DNA of 64,000 nucleotides, taken from Castanea sativa (Eukaryota; Streptophyta; Magnoliopsida; Fagales; Fagaceae). The translations under genes and the position numbers were made by a program. The notes below the pieces were generated by a model, which was not told where the DNA came from, searched no databases, and saw only the letters and a program-made list of their open reading frames with translations. Positions 12,299-24,317 of this stretch are shown one piece after another. Every line of letters begins with the position of its first letter. Within the stretch, counting starts at the first letter, position 1. The stretch spans positions 23,933,614 through 23,997,613 of the forward strand of contig NC_134015.1 in NCBI RefSeq assembly GCF_040712315.1, written 5' to 3'.

Positions 12299-15200
12299 AT
12301 GGCGACCATAACCCAAAACTCATTCCTCTCCTCCAATCATCTCCAACTCTTCAAATCCAACTCCAAAACCAAACCCATCATTACCCCCACCTCCGTCCGC
12401 ATGTCCCTTCAAGAAACAGCACCCTCCATAGCCGTAGTAGGTGTCACAGGCGCTGTAGGCCAAGAGTTCCTCTCTGTTCTCTCTGATCGTGACTTCCCTT
12501 ATCGCTCCATCAAAATGCTCGCCTCTAAACGCTCTGCCGGTAAGCAATACACCTTCCAAGGCCACGACTACACCGTCGAAGAGCTCACCGAAGAAAGCTT
12601 CGATGGCGTTGATATAGCCCTCTTCAGTGCCGGAGGTTCCATCAGCAAACAGTTCGGACCCGTTGCTGTGAACAAAGGGACTATTGTGGTTGACAATAGC
12701 TCGGCTTTTCGGATGGATGAGAATGTGCCATTGGTGATTCCTGAGGTGAATCCTGATGCTATGAAGGGGATCAAAGTTGGGACGGGAAAGGGCGCTCTCA
12801 TTGCTAACCCGAATTGCTCTACCATCATTTGCTTGATGGCTGCCACGCCTCTTCATCGTCGAGCTAAGGTGTGTTGTGAGCGAGACCCAGATTTTCTTTC
12901 TCTATTGTCTCATTTGGGTTGGTTTTTTTTTTTGGCCGTTTAGGTGCTTTGTTTGCAATTTTTGAATCGAACCCATGTTTTTCTTTTATTGGGTTTTGTT
13001 GTAATGATTTATTAAGTCAACACACGCTTTGTCAATTTGATTGGTTATGTGACTGGTTTTGATGTTGTGAAAACGTAACTAGTTCAACAATTTTTGAATC
13101 CAATCAACTTTTTCTCTCTGTTGTCTCACTCGAGTTTTATTTGTTTTGTCTTTTTGATGCTTTGTATGCAATATTTGAATCCAACCCATTTTTGTTATTA
13201 TTAAGTTTTGTTGTAATGATTTATCAAGTTTCTTTTGTTAGCATAAATCAGCACACGCATTGTTAATTTGCTTAATTATGTTACTGGCTTTGATATTAAA
13301 ATATTACCAGTTCAACAATCTTTGAATCCAATTCACTTTCTCTCTTTATTTTCTCTCGTGGGTTTTTAGATTTTCAGCTTTGTATGCAACTTTTGAATTC
13401 AAACCAAGGTGTTTTTTTTTTATTTAAATTTTATAATTTAGTTGTACCCGTTTATCAAATTTCTGTCTTTAGCAAAAAAATTAAGACTCGCAATTATAAC
13501 TAGTTGGTAACTCGTGCGAAATGCATGAAAAAGTTCAACAAAATATGATATTCTCTCTTTTATTATTTTTCTAATATATAAAATTTGATAATTATGGTAG
13601 CTATTTTTTTTTTTTTGATAAGTAAGAATGATATATATACGAAGGGTTACTCTATGCCTGAAAAAAACACAGAGCAACCGAGGAGCTACAAGAAAAAGAA
13701 AACAAAGAGAAACAAAGACAACAAGAAAATTAGAAAAGGAAAAGGGAGCAAAGAAAAGAAGGAAGGGAGTCACTAGACGTGAGTCCCCACGCGCGCGACC
13801 AATCAAAGAGAGTCCCACTAAAAAAAACAAGCAACTGTTCCCTAGAGCTATCCAAATCCTCAAAAGTCCTCCGGTTACGCTCCTTCCAAATACACCAAAG
13901 GATGCAAAGCGGGACTAAATTCCAGATCTGAGAAGAATGCTTCCCCAACCAATTCCACCAACCAAAGAGCATTTCAGGAATCGATCTAGGCATAACCCAG
14001 GCCAAGCCAAAAGTTAGGAAAACAAAGCTCCATAACCGGTAGGCCATTTCACAATGAAGGAGAAGGTGATCTACCGTCTCTCCACTATGACGGCACATAA
14101 TGCACCAATCCACAAAATCCAATCTCCTCAATCTCGCATTGTCTCCCGTTAGAATCTTATTCCAAGCTACACACCAAACAAAAAAAGAAACTCGCCTTGG
14201 GGCCTTTACTCTCCAAATAGCTTTCCAAGGAAAGATAGTAGAAGGAGAATTTCTCAATTTGTTGTAGTACGATCGGATGTCAAAAGCTCCATTAGACTTC
14301 AATTTCCATCTCATTCGATCTCCAACATCCATAGGAGGGGTTATAGCACCCAACATACGAAGAAATCGCAGCCCTTCATCCATCTCCCAATCATTAAAAA
14401 ATCTACTAAACCGAACATTCCAAACTCTTCTATCCTCCGCCCCCTGCCTTTGCAAAGAAGCTTCACCGTAAGCCTCCTTCACAATGGCGATGCCAAACAA
14501 CCTTGGAAAAGCCAGTGAAAAGGTTGATCCCCATGCCACCCATCCCGCCAAAACCTCACCCCGTTCCCCAATCCAACCACAAAATGACAATTTTTGCCGA
14601 AGTCCTCCCAACCCATGCGGATACTTCTCCACAAACCACACCCGTGAGCTCCCTACCAAGTTTTGAGGTCCATCCCCCCAATCTTCCCCATATTTTGAAG
14701 CTACAACCCGCCTCCATAGCCGACCCTCTTCCTTTCCAAACCGCCACAACCATTTTCCCAACAAAGCCTTATTAAAGGTAGTGAGTTTCCTAATCCCTAA
14801 GCCACCATTGGCTATAGGCGCACAAACTTTGTCCCAACCAACCAAATGAATTTTACTCTTCTCCCCAAAGGAAATCCCTTTGCAACTTTTCAATTTTATT
14901 AGCCACATGATTAGGAATAGTGAATAAAGAAATAAAGTAGGTCGGAAGACTAGAAAGCGTAATCTTGAGAAGCATCAAACGAACCCCCTTAGACAAATAC
15001 AACTTCTTCCACCCAGATAATTTCCGCTTAGTATTTTCCAAAATTGTATTCCAAATTAAAGGGGAATTGTGAGGAGCCCCCAGCGGCATGCCAAGATACA
15101 ACATAGGTAAAGAACCAACTCTACAGCCCAAGATATCAGCCAGAGCATGCACATCCCCAACCTCCCCTATAGGAACCATTTCGCTCTTATGCACATTGAC

Positions 15201-18200
15201 CTTCAAACCCGTTACCGCCTGAAAACTAAGGAGCAACAACCGAATGTGAAGAATTTGCTCCACATCCGCATCACAAAAGAGGATAGTATCATCTGCAAAT
15301 AAGAGATGTGAAACACGTTCCCCACCATTCCTCCTGCCCCCAAGATTAAAACCACGAATCAAGCCAGCTCCCTCCATTCTCCTTAACATCCTACTAAGCA
15401 CCTCCATCAAGATCAAAAACAACATAGGAGATAGCGGATCTCCTTGTCTTAAACCCCTAGAACTACCAAAGAAGTCAGCTGGGGACCCATTAACCAAAAC
15501 AGAGAACTGAACAGTGGATATACAAGAACGTATCCACTTACACCACTTCGCTCCAAAACCCATCCTATTCAGCAAATACAACAAAGCCTCCCAATTCACA
15601 TGGTCGTAGGCTTTCTCCATATCGAGCTTACAAATGACTCCAGGAACCCTACTCTTCCCACGACTATCCACACACTCATCTATTCATAGGCATTTATTAT
15701 GATTGTATTTGTATCTATTCTACCATTTGAAAAAATGAAGTGACAAAATTCTAATGGATGGTGTAAGTATGAGAGGTTTTATATAGAGTCCTTATAGTCA
15801 AATGTTTTCATTTTATATAGATTATAGATTTAATAAAAGGTGGGGATTCATTGTTTGAATTTTGGTGTCTTATTGGGAATTTAGGTAATTCGGTTATTCG
15901 TGAAGTTTTATGTATATGCCTCTTCATTTTTGGGTTTGTGTTCCTTTGATCCCTTCACCATTTTGAGACCTTGATTGATTTCATCTAGCAAGTTACATGT
16001 TTGGGGGTGTTCCTGAACCTTCCCATTACTTTTTTCTCTGAAGCACTGCTATGTTGGTTGTGAATGTTGCAGGTACTACGCATGGTTGTTAGTACGTACC
16101 AGGCTGCTAGTGGTGCTGGCGCTGCTGCAATGGAAGAGCTTGAGCTTCAAACTCGTGAGGTTTCGTCTGATTATCCAATCTGATTTTCTTTTTGCAGTTT
16201 GTTATATCCATTCAATAGATGATACATCCATCCTTTTGTACTTTATTTTAAACTGAGTGTTGTTTTCACTTTTGTTTATAAGGTCTTGGACGGTAAACCG
16301 CCAACTTGTCAAATCTTCAAGCAACAGGTCTGTCTATTTGTTAGTGGATATCATGTTAGATTCCATGTTTCAAAGAACCATCTCTTAAAACCATCTCTCC
16401 TTGCAGTATGCTTTTAATTTGTTCTCGCACAATGCACCTGTTCTGGAAAATGGGTACAATGAAGAGGAAATGAAATTAGTGAAAGAGACAAGGAAAATAT
16501 GGGTAAGTATTGAAACTTTATTGAAATACCTTTGGTGGATGGGAGAACAAGTCTGTTGGTCTAACACAAAATGATTATTCATCTATTTTTTTCTTCAGAA
16601 TGACATGAATGTTAAAGTGACTGCTACATGTATACGGGTGCCTGTCATGCGTGCACATGCTGAAAGTATAAATCTTCAATTTGAGAACTCGCTTGATGAG
16701 GTAATAATGTCATACTCTAAACAATGAAATTGCTTCTGGGAAATATTCTAGTTGATTTTGCTCTATAGTGGTATCTGTTGATGGGAGCATCGTTTTATAT
16801 GTTTGTGTAACCTTCGAAATACTGATTAATCATATGGTTGAAATTCTGATGTTAGACATGCTTGTATTAGTAATACTGCATTTTTGCCTTTGATTTGATT
16901 TGAGCATTTGGTTAAAGAATTAATCTGTTTTGCTTGTTTGGTGTCTATATGTACTTTTTCTCTCTCTTTAATATCTTCTTTTGCTTTTTAATTGGAATTC
17001 TTTTTTTTTTCTTGTTTTTTTTAGGAAAGGTAAACAATTGATATTTTTTTTTGATAAGTAACGAAAAATTATATTAAGCTAAGAAAAACAGCCAACCCGA
17101 GTACATTGGGAATGTACTAAGGGGGCACAAATCAAGGACCAAGGTTACAACGATCAAGCAAAACAGGAAGGGAAGAACAAGAAAAATGACAAAAGACCAC
17201 ACTCCAAATGAGGAGAGTGTGTAGAAAAAAAGATTTAATCTCTAACATAGAGCGCTCATAGCCCTCAAAGCTTCTAGCATTTCTTTCACGCCAAATACAC
17301 CATACCAAGCAATGAGGCACAAGTCTCCACAAATCTATGTTACGATGACGACCAAACATACCCTGCCAAGACTCAAACAACCCAATAACCTTGAGAGACA
17401 TAACCCAATGGATACCAAACAAACAGAGCACCAACGACCACAACTCACAAGCTATGGGGCAATGAAGAAGATGATCCATCGACACCCCACAATTCTTACA
17501 CATATAGCACCAATCAAGAACTAGCGGGGCAGAAGAGGAGATGTGGGATGTGGCGGGTGCTTCTAGACAGTTCTCAGGCTTCTCTGTAGGTAATACGGCT
17601 GGTAACTCGGTGATGGTGTCTTACCTGTTATTCGCTGATGACACCCTTATTTTTTGTGATTATTTTTTGTGATGCTAATCCCATGCAAATAGCTAGTTTG
17701 AGGGCTATTTTGGCTAGATTTGAGGAGGTCTCAGGCTTAAGGATTAACTTGGGGAAATCTGAGTTGGTTCCTATTGGTGTGGTGCACAATATGGATGTTC
17801 TGGTGGGGATGTTGGGTTGTAGGCAACCCTCTCTTCCTTTGAAATATCGGGGTCTACCGTTAGGTGCTAAATTTAAGGAGTTGTCAATATGGAATCCCAT
17901 TTTGGAGAAAATGGAGAGGAGTTTAGCAGGTTGGAAGATGTTGTATTTATTTAAGCGGGGTAAGGTAACTCTTATTAAAAGTACTCTTTTCTCTTTACCT
18001 ACTTACTTTCTTTCCCTTCTGCCTTTACCTGGGAAGGTGGCTAATCGTATGGAGAAATTACAACGAGATTTTCTGTGGTGTGGTATTAGTGGTGATTCTA
18101 AACTTCATTTAGTCAATTGGGCAAAGGTTTGTAAGCTGCTGCAGCTTGGAGGGTTAGGTATTAGGCAGTTGAGGAGTGTCAATTCTGTCTTGTTAGGGGA

Positions 18201-21200
18201 ATGGTTATGGAGGTATGGCATGGAGACCGATGCTCTTTGGAGGAGGGTTATTGAGGTGAAATATGGGAATGATTGGGGTGGGTGGTGCACGAAAAAGGTG
18301 ACTAGTGCTTATGGTGCTAGCTTGTGGAGATATATTAGTAGTGGTTGGCTGAATTTTTCTAAACTTCTTCTGTATGATGTGGGGGATGGTTCTAGAGTGA
18401 AGTTTTGGAAGCATGTGTGGTGTGGAGATTGTACTATACAAGAGGCTTTTTCGGAACTTTATTGTCTTTGTAGGACAAAGGATTCTTCAGTTGTGGAGGT
18501 TATGTGTTGGTCTGGTGGGAGGATACATTGGGATGTTAAATTCCGTCGTCCCCCTCAAGATTGGGAACAAGAATCATTTGATATTTTTATGGATATGGTC
18601 TATTCTTCGTCAGTATGGGGTTTGGGTCCTGATCGGGTTTGTTGGAAGCCAGCTAGGATTAGAGGTTTTGAGGTTAGAGGATAGTATCTACTATCTAATG
18701 CTATAGTTGTTGCCTTCATGGATTGTTTTCCCATTTATAGGGGACTTTTAAGCATTTTATTATCTACAAGATGTTAAACTTTGAACAACCTTTTTTACTT
18801 TAAACTGCAGCCCCCCTTTTTTTTTTTGGGGGGGGGGGGGGGTGGGACCTTTTATGACCTCTTAGCATGGAGACACTATCATTTGGGTCTCTCAACTATT
18901 ATCAGTCTAACATTTAAATTTGGGATTTGGAACTGGTTTAAGCAGATGAACTACCAGTTTTTCTCATTTTTGAATGTGGATTGGATTGGCATAGGTCCCA
19001 GTTCATAGTTGAATTGGTCTAATTGGCTGATCCAGGCTGGTTTTCAAAACCATGGTCTATTATGCAATTTCTAGTGTCTTTAGTCCTTGAAATTCATATT
19101 ATGCAGTTAGTAGAAACAAAGTAGAGTGTTAAAATTCTTGCAAAATAAGATTCGAAATTAGAAAAGTCCTTTAAAGATAGGGGTGATCTCTATGGATGAA
19201 AATATTAGGGAGACTCACTTGTAATGGTTTGGTCATGTGCAAAGGAGTGCGATTAGTGAACCCATGAGAAAGAGTAAGTTGATTCAAGTTTTGATAAGTA
19301 AATAAGCTTCATTGATAGAAAAAGGACAGGACATAACTAAAAGCCAAAGCACACAGGACATGTAATAAGGTAATTGGGAGAACAAATAGAACAAAAAAGT
19401 ATAAAACTACATCTATTTAGCAGATCAGTCAACGAAGTAAAAAAGGAAACAACCGATGCATTTATCCACCCAAGCAAAGACTGGAAGAGAGACATCTTCA
19501 ACTCTTGAGTCACTCTTTCGGTTCCTTCAAAAATCCGGGCATTCCTCTCCCTCCACATCAAACAGTGAGGGACTGTGATCCAAATCACCCCATTTCTATG
19601 CATTTTGAACTTGCCTGGCCAAGCTAGCTAGAAGTTCTACTAGATACTTAGGCATAACCCAAGATACCCAAAAAGTGTAAACACCATACTACACAACTCT
19701 CTCACTATCAGACAATGCAAGAGTAGATGATTTATAGTCTCCCCTGCTCTTTTACACATACAATACCAATAAATAACAATAAGCTGATGCTTCCTCAAAT
19801 TGTCATTAGTCAAAATTCTACCCAACACTGCCTTCCATACAAAGAAATTAATCTTTGAAGGCACTTTGGGGCTTCACATAGTCTTCCAAGGAAAAGACAA
19901 TTGGGAAGGGGATTGTAAATCTTTATAGTAAGATCTAACATCAAAAATCCCATGAGAAGTAGGTTTCCACCACAACTCATCCATAGTAAGTTAATTCAAG
20001 GCATGATTGCTAATTGTATTACTCAATTCTATAAGAAACTATACTCTGAGGAGCAAGTTGATAGACCATTTCCAGAAGTATTGATATTTCCAAGGATATC
20101 CGGTGATAATGCAGATTGGTTAGATAGACCCTTTGATGAGGCAGAAATTTTTGAGGTCATAAAGAATTTTAATGGTGACAAATCGCTTGGTCCAGATGGG
20201 TTTCCTATGGCTTTCTTCCAAGCTTGTTGGGGAATTCTCAAACCTGATCTTATGGCTGTTTTTAATCATTTTTATGTTAAAGGTCAGTTTGAGAAGAGTT
20301 TGAATGCAACATTCATCACTCTCATCCCTAAAAAAAATGCAGCAATTGAAGTTAAGGATTTTCGCCCCTTTAGTCTTGTTGGGGGGGTTTATAAAATCAT
20401 TGCTAAGGTCTTAGCCAATAGGCTCCGCACAGTCATGGAAGATATAATTTCAGCATCACAAAATGCTTTTGTGAGAAACAGGCAGATTCTTGACCCTGTA
20501 CTTATTGCTAATGAGAGCCTTGACAGTAGATTGAAATCTGATTTGCCAGGACTACTTTGCAAATTAGACGTTGAGAAGGCCTTTGATCATGTAAACTGGA
20601 GATTTCTTATGCAGCTGTTAGAAAAGGGTGGTTTCTCTGCTAAATGGCGTCAGTGGATTTTCTTTTGTATATCTACAGTTCGTCTCTCTATTCTGATAAA
20701 TGGCTCTCCTTGTGGGTTTTTTAAGAGTTTCAGGAGGTTACGACAAGGAGACCCATTATCCCCTTTGTTATTTGTATTGGTTATGGAAGCTCTTGGGAGG
20801 ATGTTGGAAAAGGCTGCCCATGATGGTCACATGTCAGGCTTTAGTGTGGGTTGTGTAGAGGGAAGATCATTGGTGGTGTCTCACCTTCTCTTTGCGGATG
20901 ATACTTTGATCTTTTGTGGTGCTGATTTGGACCAGATTCTGTTTCTCCGTATGATCCTCATTTGGTTCGAGGTGGTTTCTGGCCTAAAGATAAATTTGGG
21001 CAAGTCAGAATTGGTTCCTGTTGGTATGGTGCATAATTTGGACTTATTGTTGACTGTTCTTGGCTGTAAACAAGGTACTCTTCCAATGAAGTATTTGGGT
21101 CTTCCTTTAGGAGCTAAATGCAAGGATAAGACAATCTGGAACCCAATTCTGGAAAAGATAGAACGGAGATTAGCAGGATGGAAACGTCTGTACTTATCAA

Positions 21201-24200
21201 AGGGAGGTAGAGTCACTTTAATTAAAAGCACTCTATCTAATTTACCTACTTATTTCCTATCTCTATTCCCTATTCCTTTTGCTGTGGCTAACCGAATTGA
21301 GAAACTACAGAGAAATTTCTTATGGGGTGGCATTGGAGATGAACCAAAATTCCATTTAGTTAAATGAGCTACTGTATGCAGTCCTATTGCTTCAGGGGGC
21401 CTTGGGATAAGGAAGATAAGGCTTTTTAATGAAGCTTTGCTTGGAAAGTGGCTATGGAGATTTGGGATGGAGAGGACTGCCTTTTGGAGGCAAGTGATAG
21501 AGGTAAAATATGGCTGTGAAGGGGGTGGTTGGTGTACTAGGCCTGTTAAGGGTCCATATGGTGTGGGTTTGTGGAAAAATATTCGTCAGGGATGGCCTTC
21601 TTTTTCTCGCCACATTCTATATGATGTTGGGGATGGGTCAAGAGTGAAATTCCGGCAAGACCATTGGTGTGGTGAGACTTCCCTTGCAGTCAGTTATTCG
21701 GAATTGTATAGATTTTGCAGAGACAAGGAGGCTAGTGTGCCTGAGCTTATGAAGCTTGATAATGGAGTTCTCTTTTGGGATGTAAGTTTCTTTAGGGGTG
21801 TGCATGCTCGGGAATCAGAGGCATTGGCTGGTTTTATGGATACCATTTATGGTGCTTCGGTGAAAGGATTTGGTGGGGATAAGATGTGCTGGAAACTTGA
21901 TAGAAAGAAGGGTTTTATGGTTAAGGATTATTACAGTCTCTTAGTGGGCTCCAATGATTGTTGCTTTCCTTGGAAGAGTATTTGAAAACAGAAAATTCCT
22001 TCTCGTGTTGCTTTCTTTGTTTGGACTGCTGCTTTGGGGAAGTGCTTAACGATTGACAATTTACGAAAAAGGAAGATTTGGATATTGGATTGGTGTTACA
22101 TGTGCAAGTGCAATGGTGAATCGGTTGATCATCTTTTTCTCCATTGTCCGGTTGCAATGGATACGTGGGCAATGGTGTTTGGATTGTTTGGAGTTAGCTG
22201 GGTGATGCCGCAATCTGTAGTGGATCTATTAGCATGTTGGCAAGGCAAATTGGTTGTCATCGAAATGGGCATATATGGATGACTGTTCCACATTGCTTAT
22301 TGTGGTGTCTTTGGAGAGAGAGAAATAGCAGGTGCTTTGAAGATAAGGAGAGATCAATTTCAGACTTGAAGCTATTTTTCTTTAGAACCCTTAGAGATTG
22401 GTTGACTGCTTTGCAGAACCAATCATCTTTATCTTTTCTTGATTTCTTAGATTCTTGTAATTTTTGTTCTTGATTGTTTAACCCTTGTACACTCCCTGTG
22501 TACTAGGGTGTTTCATTTTTTGATATCAATAAACATCTTACTTATAAAAAAAAAAGTTAATTCAAGTTGAGGGAACAAAATTAATAGTAGTAAAAAATGA
22601 CATGTCAGTGAAGTATGTAATAGAGTATGAATAGAATGACAATACATGTGGTTGACCTTGACTAGTTTGTTGAGAATCAGTTGCCGGCCCTTAGATTTTG
22701 GGACTAAGGCTTGGTTGTTGTAGTTCTTGCAAGAGCAAAACATTGGGACAAAAAATGACACATCATAGATGTCCTTTCCTATATATGGATAGATGGAGAC
22801 TTGAGGATTTATGAACTCACTATTTTCTTACACAGCACTTGTGTTATAAACATCAAAGAAATAATATATACAGGTTATTAACATTTGTTTCCCTTTGATT
22901 GGTCTTTCATTCACAAGATCTAATATTTTGTTCTCTTTGCTTCTCTTTCAGAAGAAATAAAACACATCCCTCTGAATGTTTGCATCTTTGATTTTTCATA
23001 TTTAATTCACTGTTTCACTTTCCAAGCTTTGTAGGATTTTTTTTTTTTGGGGGGGGGGGTTGGTTATTATATTAGAATATTGTTGTATATATGTTGTGTG
23101 GGAAGAAATTGTGTTTATAATGTAAAAGTTGGGATGGACACCAGAGCATGAATGCTAGTATATATGTTTTCATAGTTTCCATATGGGGATGTCATTTATT
23201 GCCCCTTTATTGTAGACTTTATTGTTTCGGAATTTTTCTCATTTTGCCAGTTGAATTTTGTTTTTTATATGTGCTTTTATTGCAATTGAGGAATATATAA
23301 TGTATTAATTGACTGATTGTAATCTTTGGAGCTCCTTAAACGTTTGAGGCAGTGCATTTTGAATAAAGAAAATTTCTGATTAGAGTGCTGATGCACTCCA
23401 CCCACTTCAAAATAGTCAACCAAAAATCAAAGCCCCCACACCTAGACCACACTAAAAAAAAAAAAAAAAAACCAAAAACGTATCTTACAAAACCATGCAA
23501 AGCTCCTTTCAACCGTTGATGCCCCAGGAGAGTTGTGCTGCTACAAAAGCTGCCGCTGCAGCCGCTTAATCTGCCACTGCTCCCAAGCCTATCAAGAATA
23601 CCACCATAAAACCCCAACCGTTCCTGAGTCCCACAATCCTTCCCCACTTTGAATCCTAGAGTCCTACCCTTTCAAAACAAGAAACCCAACTTTCAAAACC
23701 AAAACCCCCACAAAAATTTCCTGCATCACTGCTCTAGTGTCCACACCAGAACACCTCTGCATTGATGCTGCTGTCCTGTGATGGCTGAACAATAGTGGGG
23801 CTTTCCTCTTTTTATTTTTCTTCTATTTTTCCTAGGTTGAAAATCATCTTTGGCACAAAATGTCAAGGCAATTACCATTATACAAGGTCTCATTTTGTTT
23901 CTAATTCCATCCAAAATTTGTAAAGGCGGATTGAGCAATTAAAAGCATCTCCTAATTGGAGGTTCAACCCTTAGTTCATTTTCTTTCCTTGTTGTCTAGG
24001 ACACGGCCAGGGATATTCTAAAGAATGCTCCAGGTGTTGTGGTTATCGATGATCGGGTATCCAATCACTTCCCTACTCCATTGGAGGTGTCAAACAAAGA
24101 TGATGTTGCGGTTGGTAGGATCCGCCGTGACGTGTCCCAGGAGGGCAACAATGGGTGAGACTATTTTTTTTTCTTCTTTAATCGTTACTTTTCCACTTTG

Positions 24201-24317
24201 ACAAAACTTAAAACTAACAGAAAACTTCCATGCAGGTTGGACATCTTTGTCTGTGGTGATCAAATACGCAAGGGAGCTGCACTTAATGCTGTTCAGATTG
24301 CTGAGATGTTGCTATAG
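12299..24317 (+). CDS. Aspartate-semialdehyde dehydrogenase, plastid
   Basis: Seven exons: 12299-12868, 16073-16159, 16283-16327, 16407-16502, 16599-16700, 24000-24154 and 24236-24317 (stop TAG). All introns are GT-AG, and the joined frame gives 378 aa, the usual plant length. The enzyme reduces aspartyl-4-phosphate to aspartate 4-semialdehyde with NADPH, the branch point to lysine, threonine, methionine and isoleucine, in the plastid. Residues 1-35 are Ser/Thr-rich and basic like a transit peptide. The dinucleotide loop GVTGAVG is at 48-54, the active-site cysteine is in NPNCST (Cys173), Gln200 follows in [10 protein letters not shown], and the acid-base histidine is in [11 protein letters not shown] (His286). 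Introns 1 (3.2 kb) and 5 (7.3 kb) are enlarged by LINEs; the other introns are 79-123 bp. The coding sequence has no damage, so the gene should work. Confidence 0.95.
13603..15684 (-). mobile_element. 5'-truncated LINE in intron 1, antisense to the gene
   Basis: Starts on the left with a T tract (about 13604-13617) followed by GATAAGTAAG, the 3' end shared by other LINEs of this window (17053, 19292). On the minus strand it runs from within the reverse-transcriptase domain to the 3' end. The right edge is set where similarity to the ORF2 of the copy at 20001 stops, near 15684. I could not find a convincing target duplication. Confidence 0.85.
13730..15671 (-). pseudogene. LINE ORF2 fragment: reverse transcriptase plus zinc-binding C-terminus
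   Basis: The first minus-strand frame (15671-14853) carries reverse-transcriptase blocks: [14 protein letters not shown], the [11 protein letters not shown] block, the catalytic [10 protein letters not shown], and the thumb region [13 protein letters not shown] frameshift near 14860-14900 moves the reading to 14908-13730, which holds the C-terminal zinc-binding region ([47 protein letters not shown]). The N-terminal endonuclease and first reverse-transcriptase blocks are missing. Family: plant L1-type LINE without an RNase H tail, unlike the copies at 6054 and 51232. It is not expected to be active. Confidence 0.85.
17132..17503 (-). pseudogene. LINE ORF2 zinc-binding C-terminus (sense part of the inverted insert)
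   Basis: 124 codons of the ORF2 end: the CxxC...H...C zinc-binding cluster ([16 protein letters not shown]) and the tryptophan-rich [16 protein letters not shown] block. It matches the end of ORF2 in the copy at 22082-22470. No start codon context or upstream domain; it is a fragment. Confidence 0.75.
17526..18717 (+). pseudogene. LINE ORF2 middle part (inverted part of the insert)
   Basis: Opens within the reverse transcriptase just before the catalytic FADD, where a short duplication disturbs the reading (TTTTTTGTGATTA repeated near 17650). It then runs through the thumb region ([27 protein letters not shown]) and the connection region to a TAG at 18682-18684 that replaces a tyrosine codon; similarity continues to about 18717. 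Its neighbour on the left is the complementary-strand 3' part of the same element. Confidence 0.75.
19289..19984 (-). mobile_element. 5'-truncated LINE, minus strand, intron 5
   Basis: The minus-strand reading starts at [16 protein letters not shown], continues through [19 protein letters not shown] and [18 protein letters not shown] (19864-19640), then shifts frame into 19603-19337 ([16 protein letters not shown]). The 3' end is TTTTGATAAGTAA at 19289. It is flanked by a 16-bp direct repeat, AGTAAGTTGATTCAAG (19273-19288) and AGTAAGTTAATTCAAG (19985-20000), one mismatch. Confidence 0.82.
20001..22471 (+). pseudogene. LINE ORF2: reverse transcriptase to C-terminal zinc-binding region
   Basis: One frame from 20001 to about 22250 with only two stops, both TGA where the family has tryptophan (21365-21367 and 21983-21985), then one frameshift near 22250. 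Visible blocks in order: the region before the polymerase ([19 protein letters not shown]), the fingers motif [22 protein letters not shown], the palm ([14 protein letters not shown]), [11 protein letters not shown], catalytic [15 protein letters not shown], the thumb, a long connection, and the zinc-binding [18 protein letters not shown]. The endonuclease domain is missing. Few lesions suggest a fairly recent insertion. Confidence 0.88.
20001..22555 (+). mobile_element. 5'-truncated LINE, plus strand, intron 5
   Basis: Begins at 20001 inside ORF2 and ends with a poly(A) run at 22546-22555 after AATAAACATCTTACTTAT. AGTTAATTCAAG stands at both edges (19989-20000 and 22555-22566), a 12-13 bp target duplication that reuses the right-hand repeat of the neighbouring minus-strand LINE. 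With ~2.55 kb it is the longest LINE copy in the gene and lies in sense orientation to it. Confidence 0.88.
22567..23999. other. Remainder of intron 5, no gene seen
   Basis: Contains a T/G homopolymer run near 23040-23059 and a distinct, less AT-rich block at about 23345-23960 with an A tract at 23454-23470. The block has no terminal repeats or domain I can recognise and may be an unclassified insertion. A similar T/G run is at 18817-18842, left of the LINE pair. Confidence 0.4.

Larger units (their letters stand above)
13500..15828 (-). mobile_element. Possible small Helitron-like element holding a LINE (intron 1)
   Basis: At 13499-13503 ACTAG is followed by a degenerate hairpin, TGC...GCA, resembling the 3' end (minus strand) of the element at 7900. 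A possible 5' end, reversed TCTATAATCTATATAAAA, lies at 15828 with an A/T target. Most of the interval is the nested LINE. The hairpin is poor and the family match is weak. Confidence 0.3.
17044..18717 (-). mobile_element. LINE with 5' inversion (twin-priming structure) in intron 5
   Basis: The left part (17044-about 17524) is a minus-strand LINE 3' end with a T tract at 17044-17052 and a zinc-binding reading (17503-17132: [24 protein letters not shown]). At about 17525 it joins, head to head, a plus-strand LINE piece (about 17526-18717) holding [12 protein letters not shown] and the C-terminal region to SNAIVVAF. In ORF2 order the inverted piece ends about 38 codons before the other begins. 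This is the arrangement expected when two cDNA strands are primed at one target. A clear target duplication was not found. Confidence 0.75.

Noticed and set aside
12320..12856. Minus-strand open reading of 178 codons
   Set aside because: Shadow of exon 1 of the aspartate-semialdehyde dehydrogenase gene.
19289..22555. A second twin-primed LINE formed by the two opposite LINEs
   Set aside because: The plus-strand part has its own complete 3' end and poly(A), both parts contain the same C-terminal region, and a direct repeat stands between them, so two insertions fit better.
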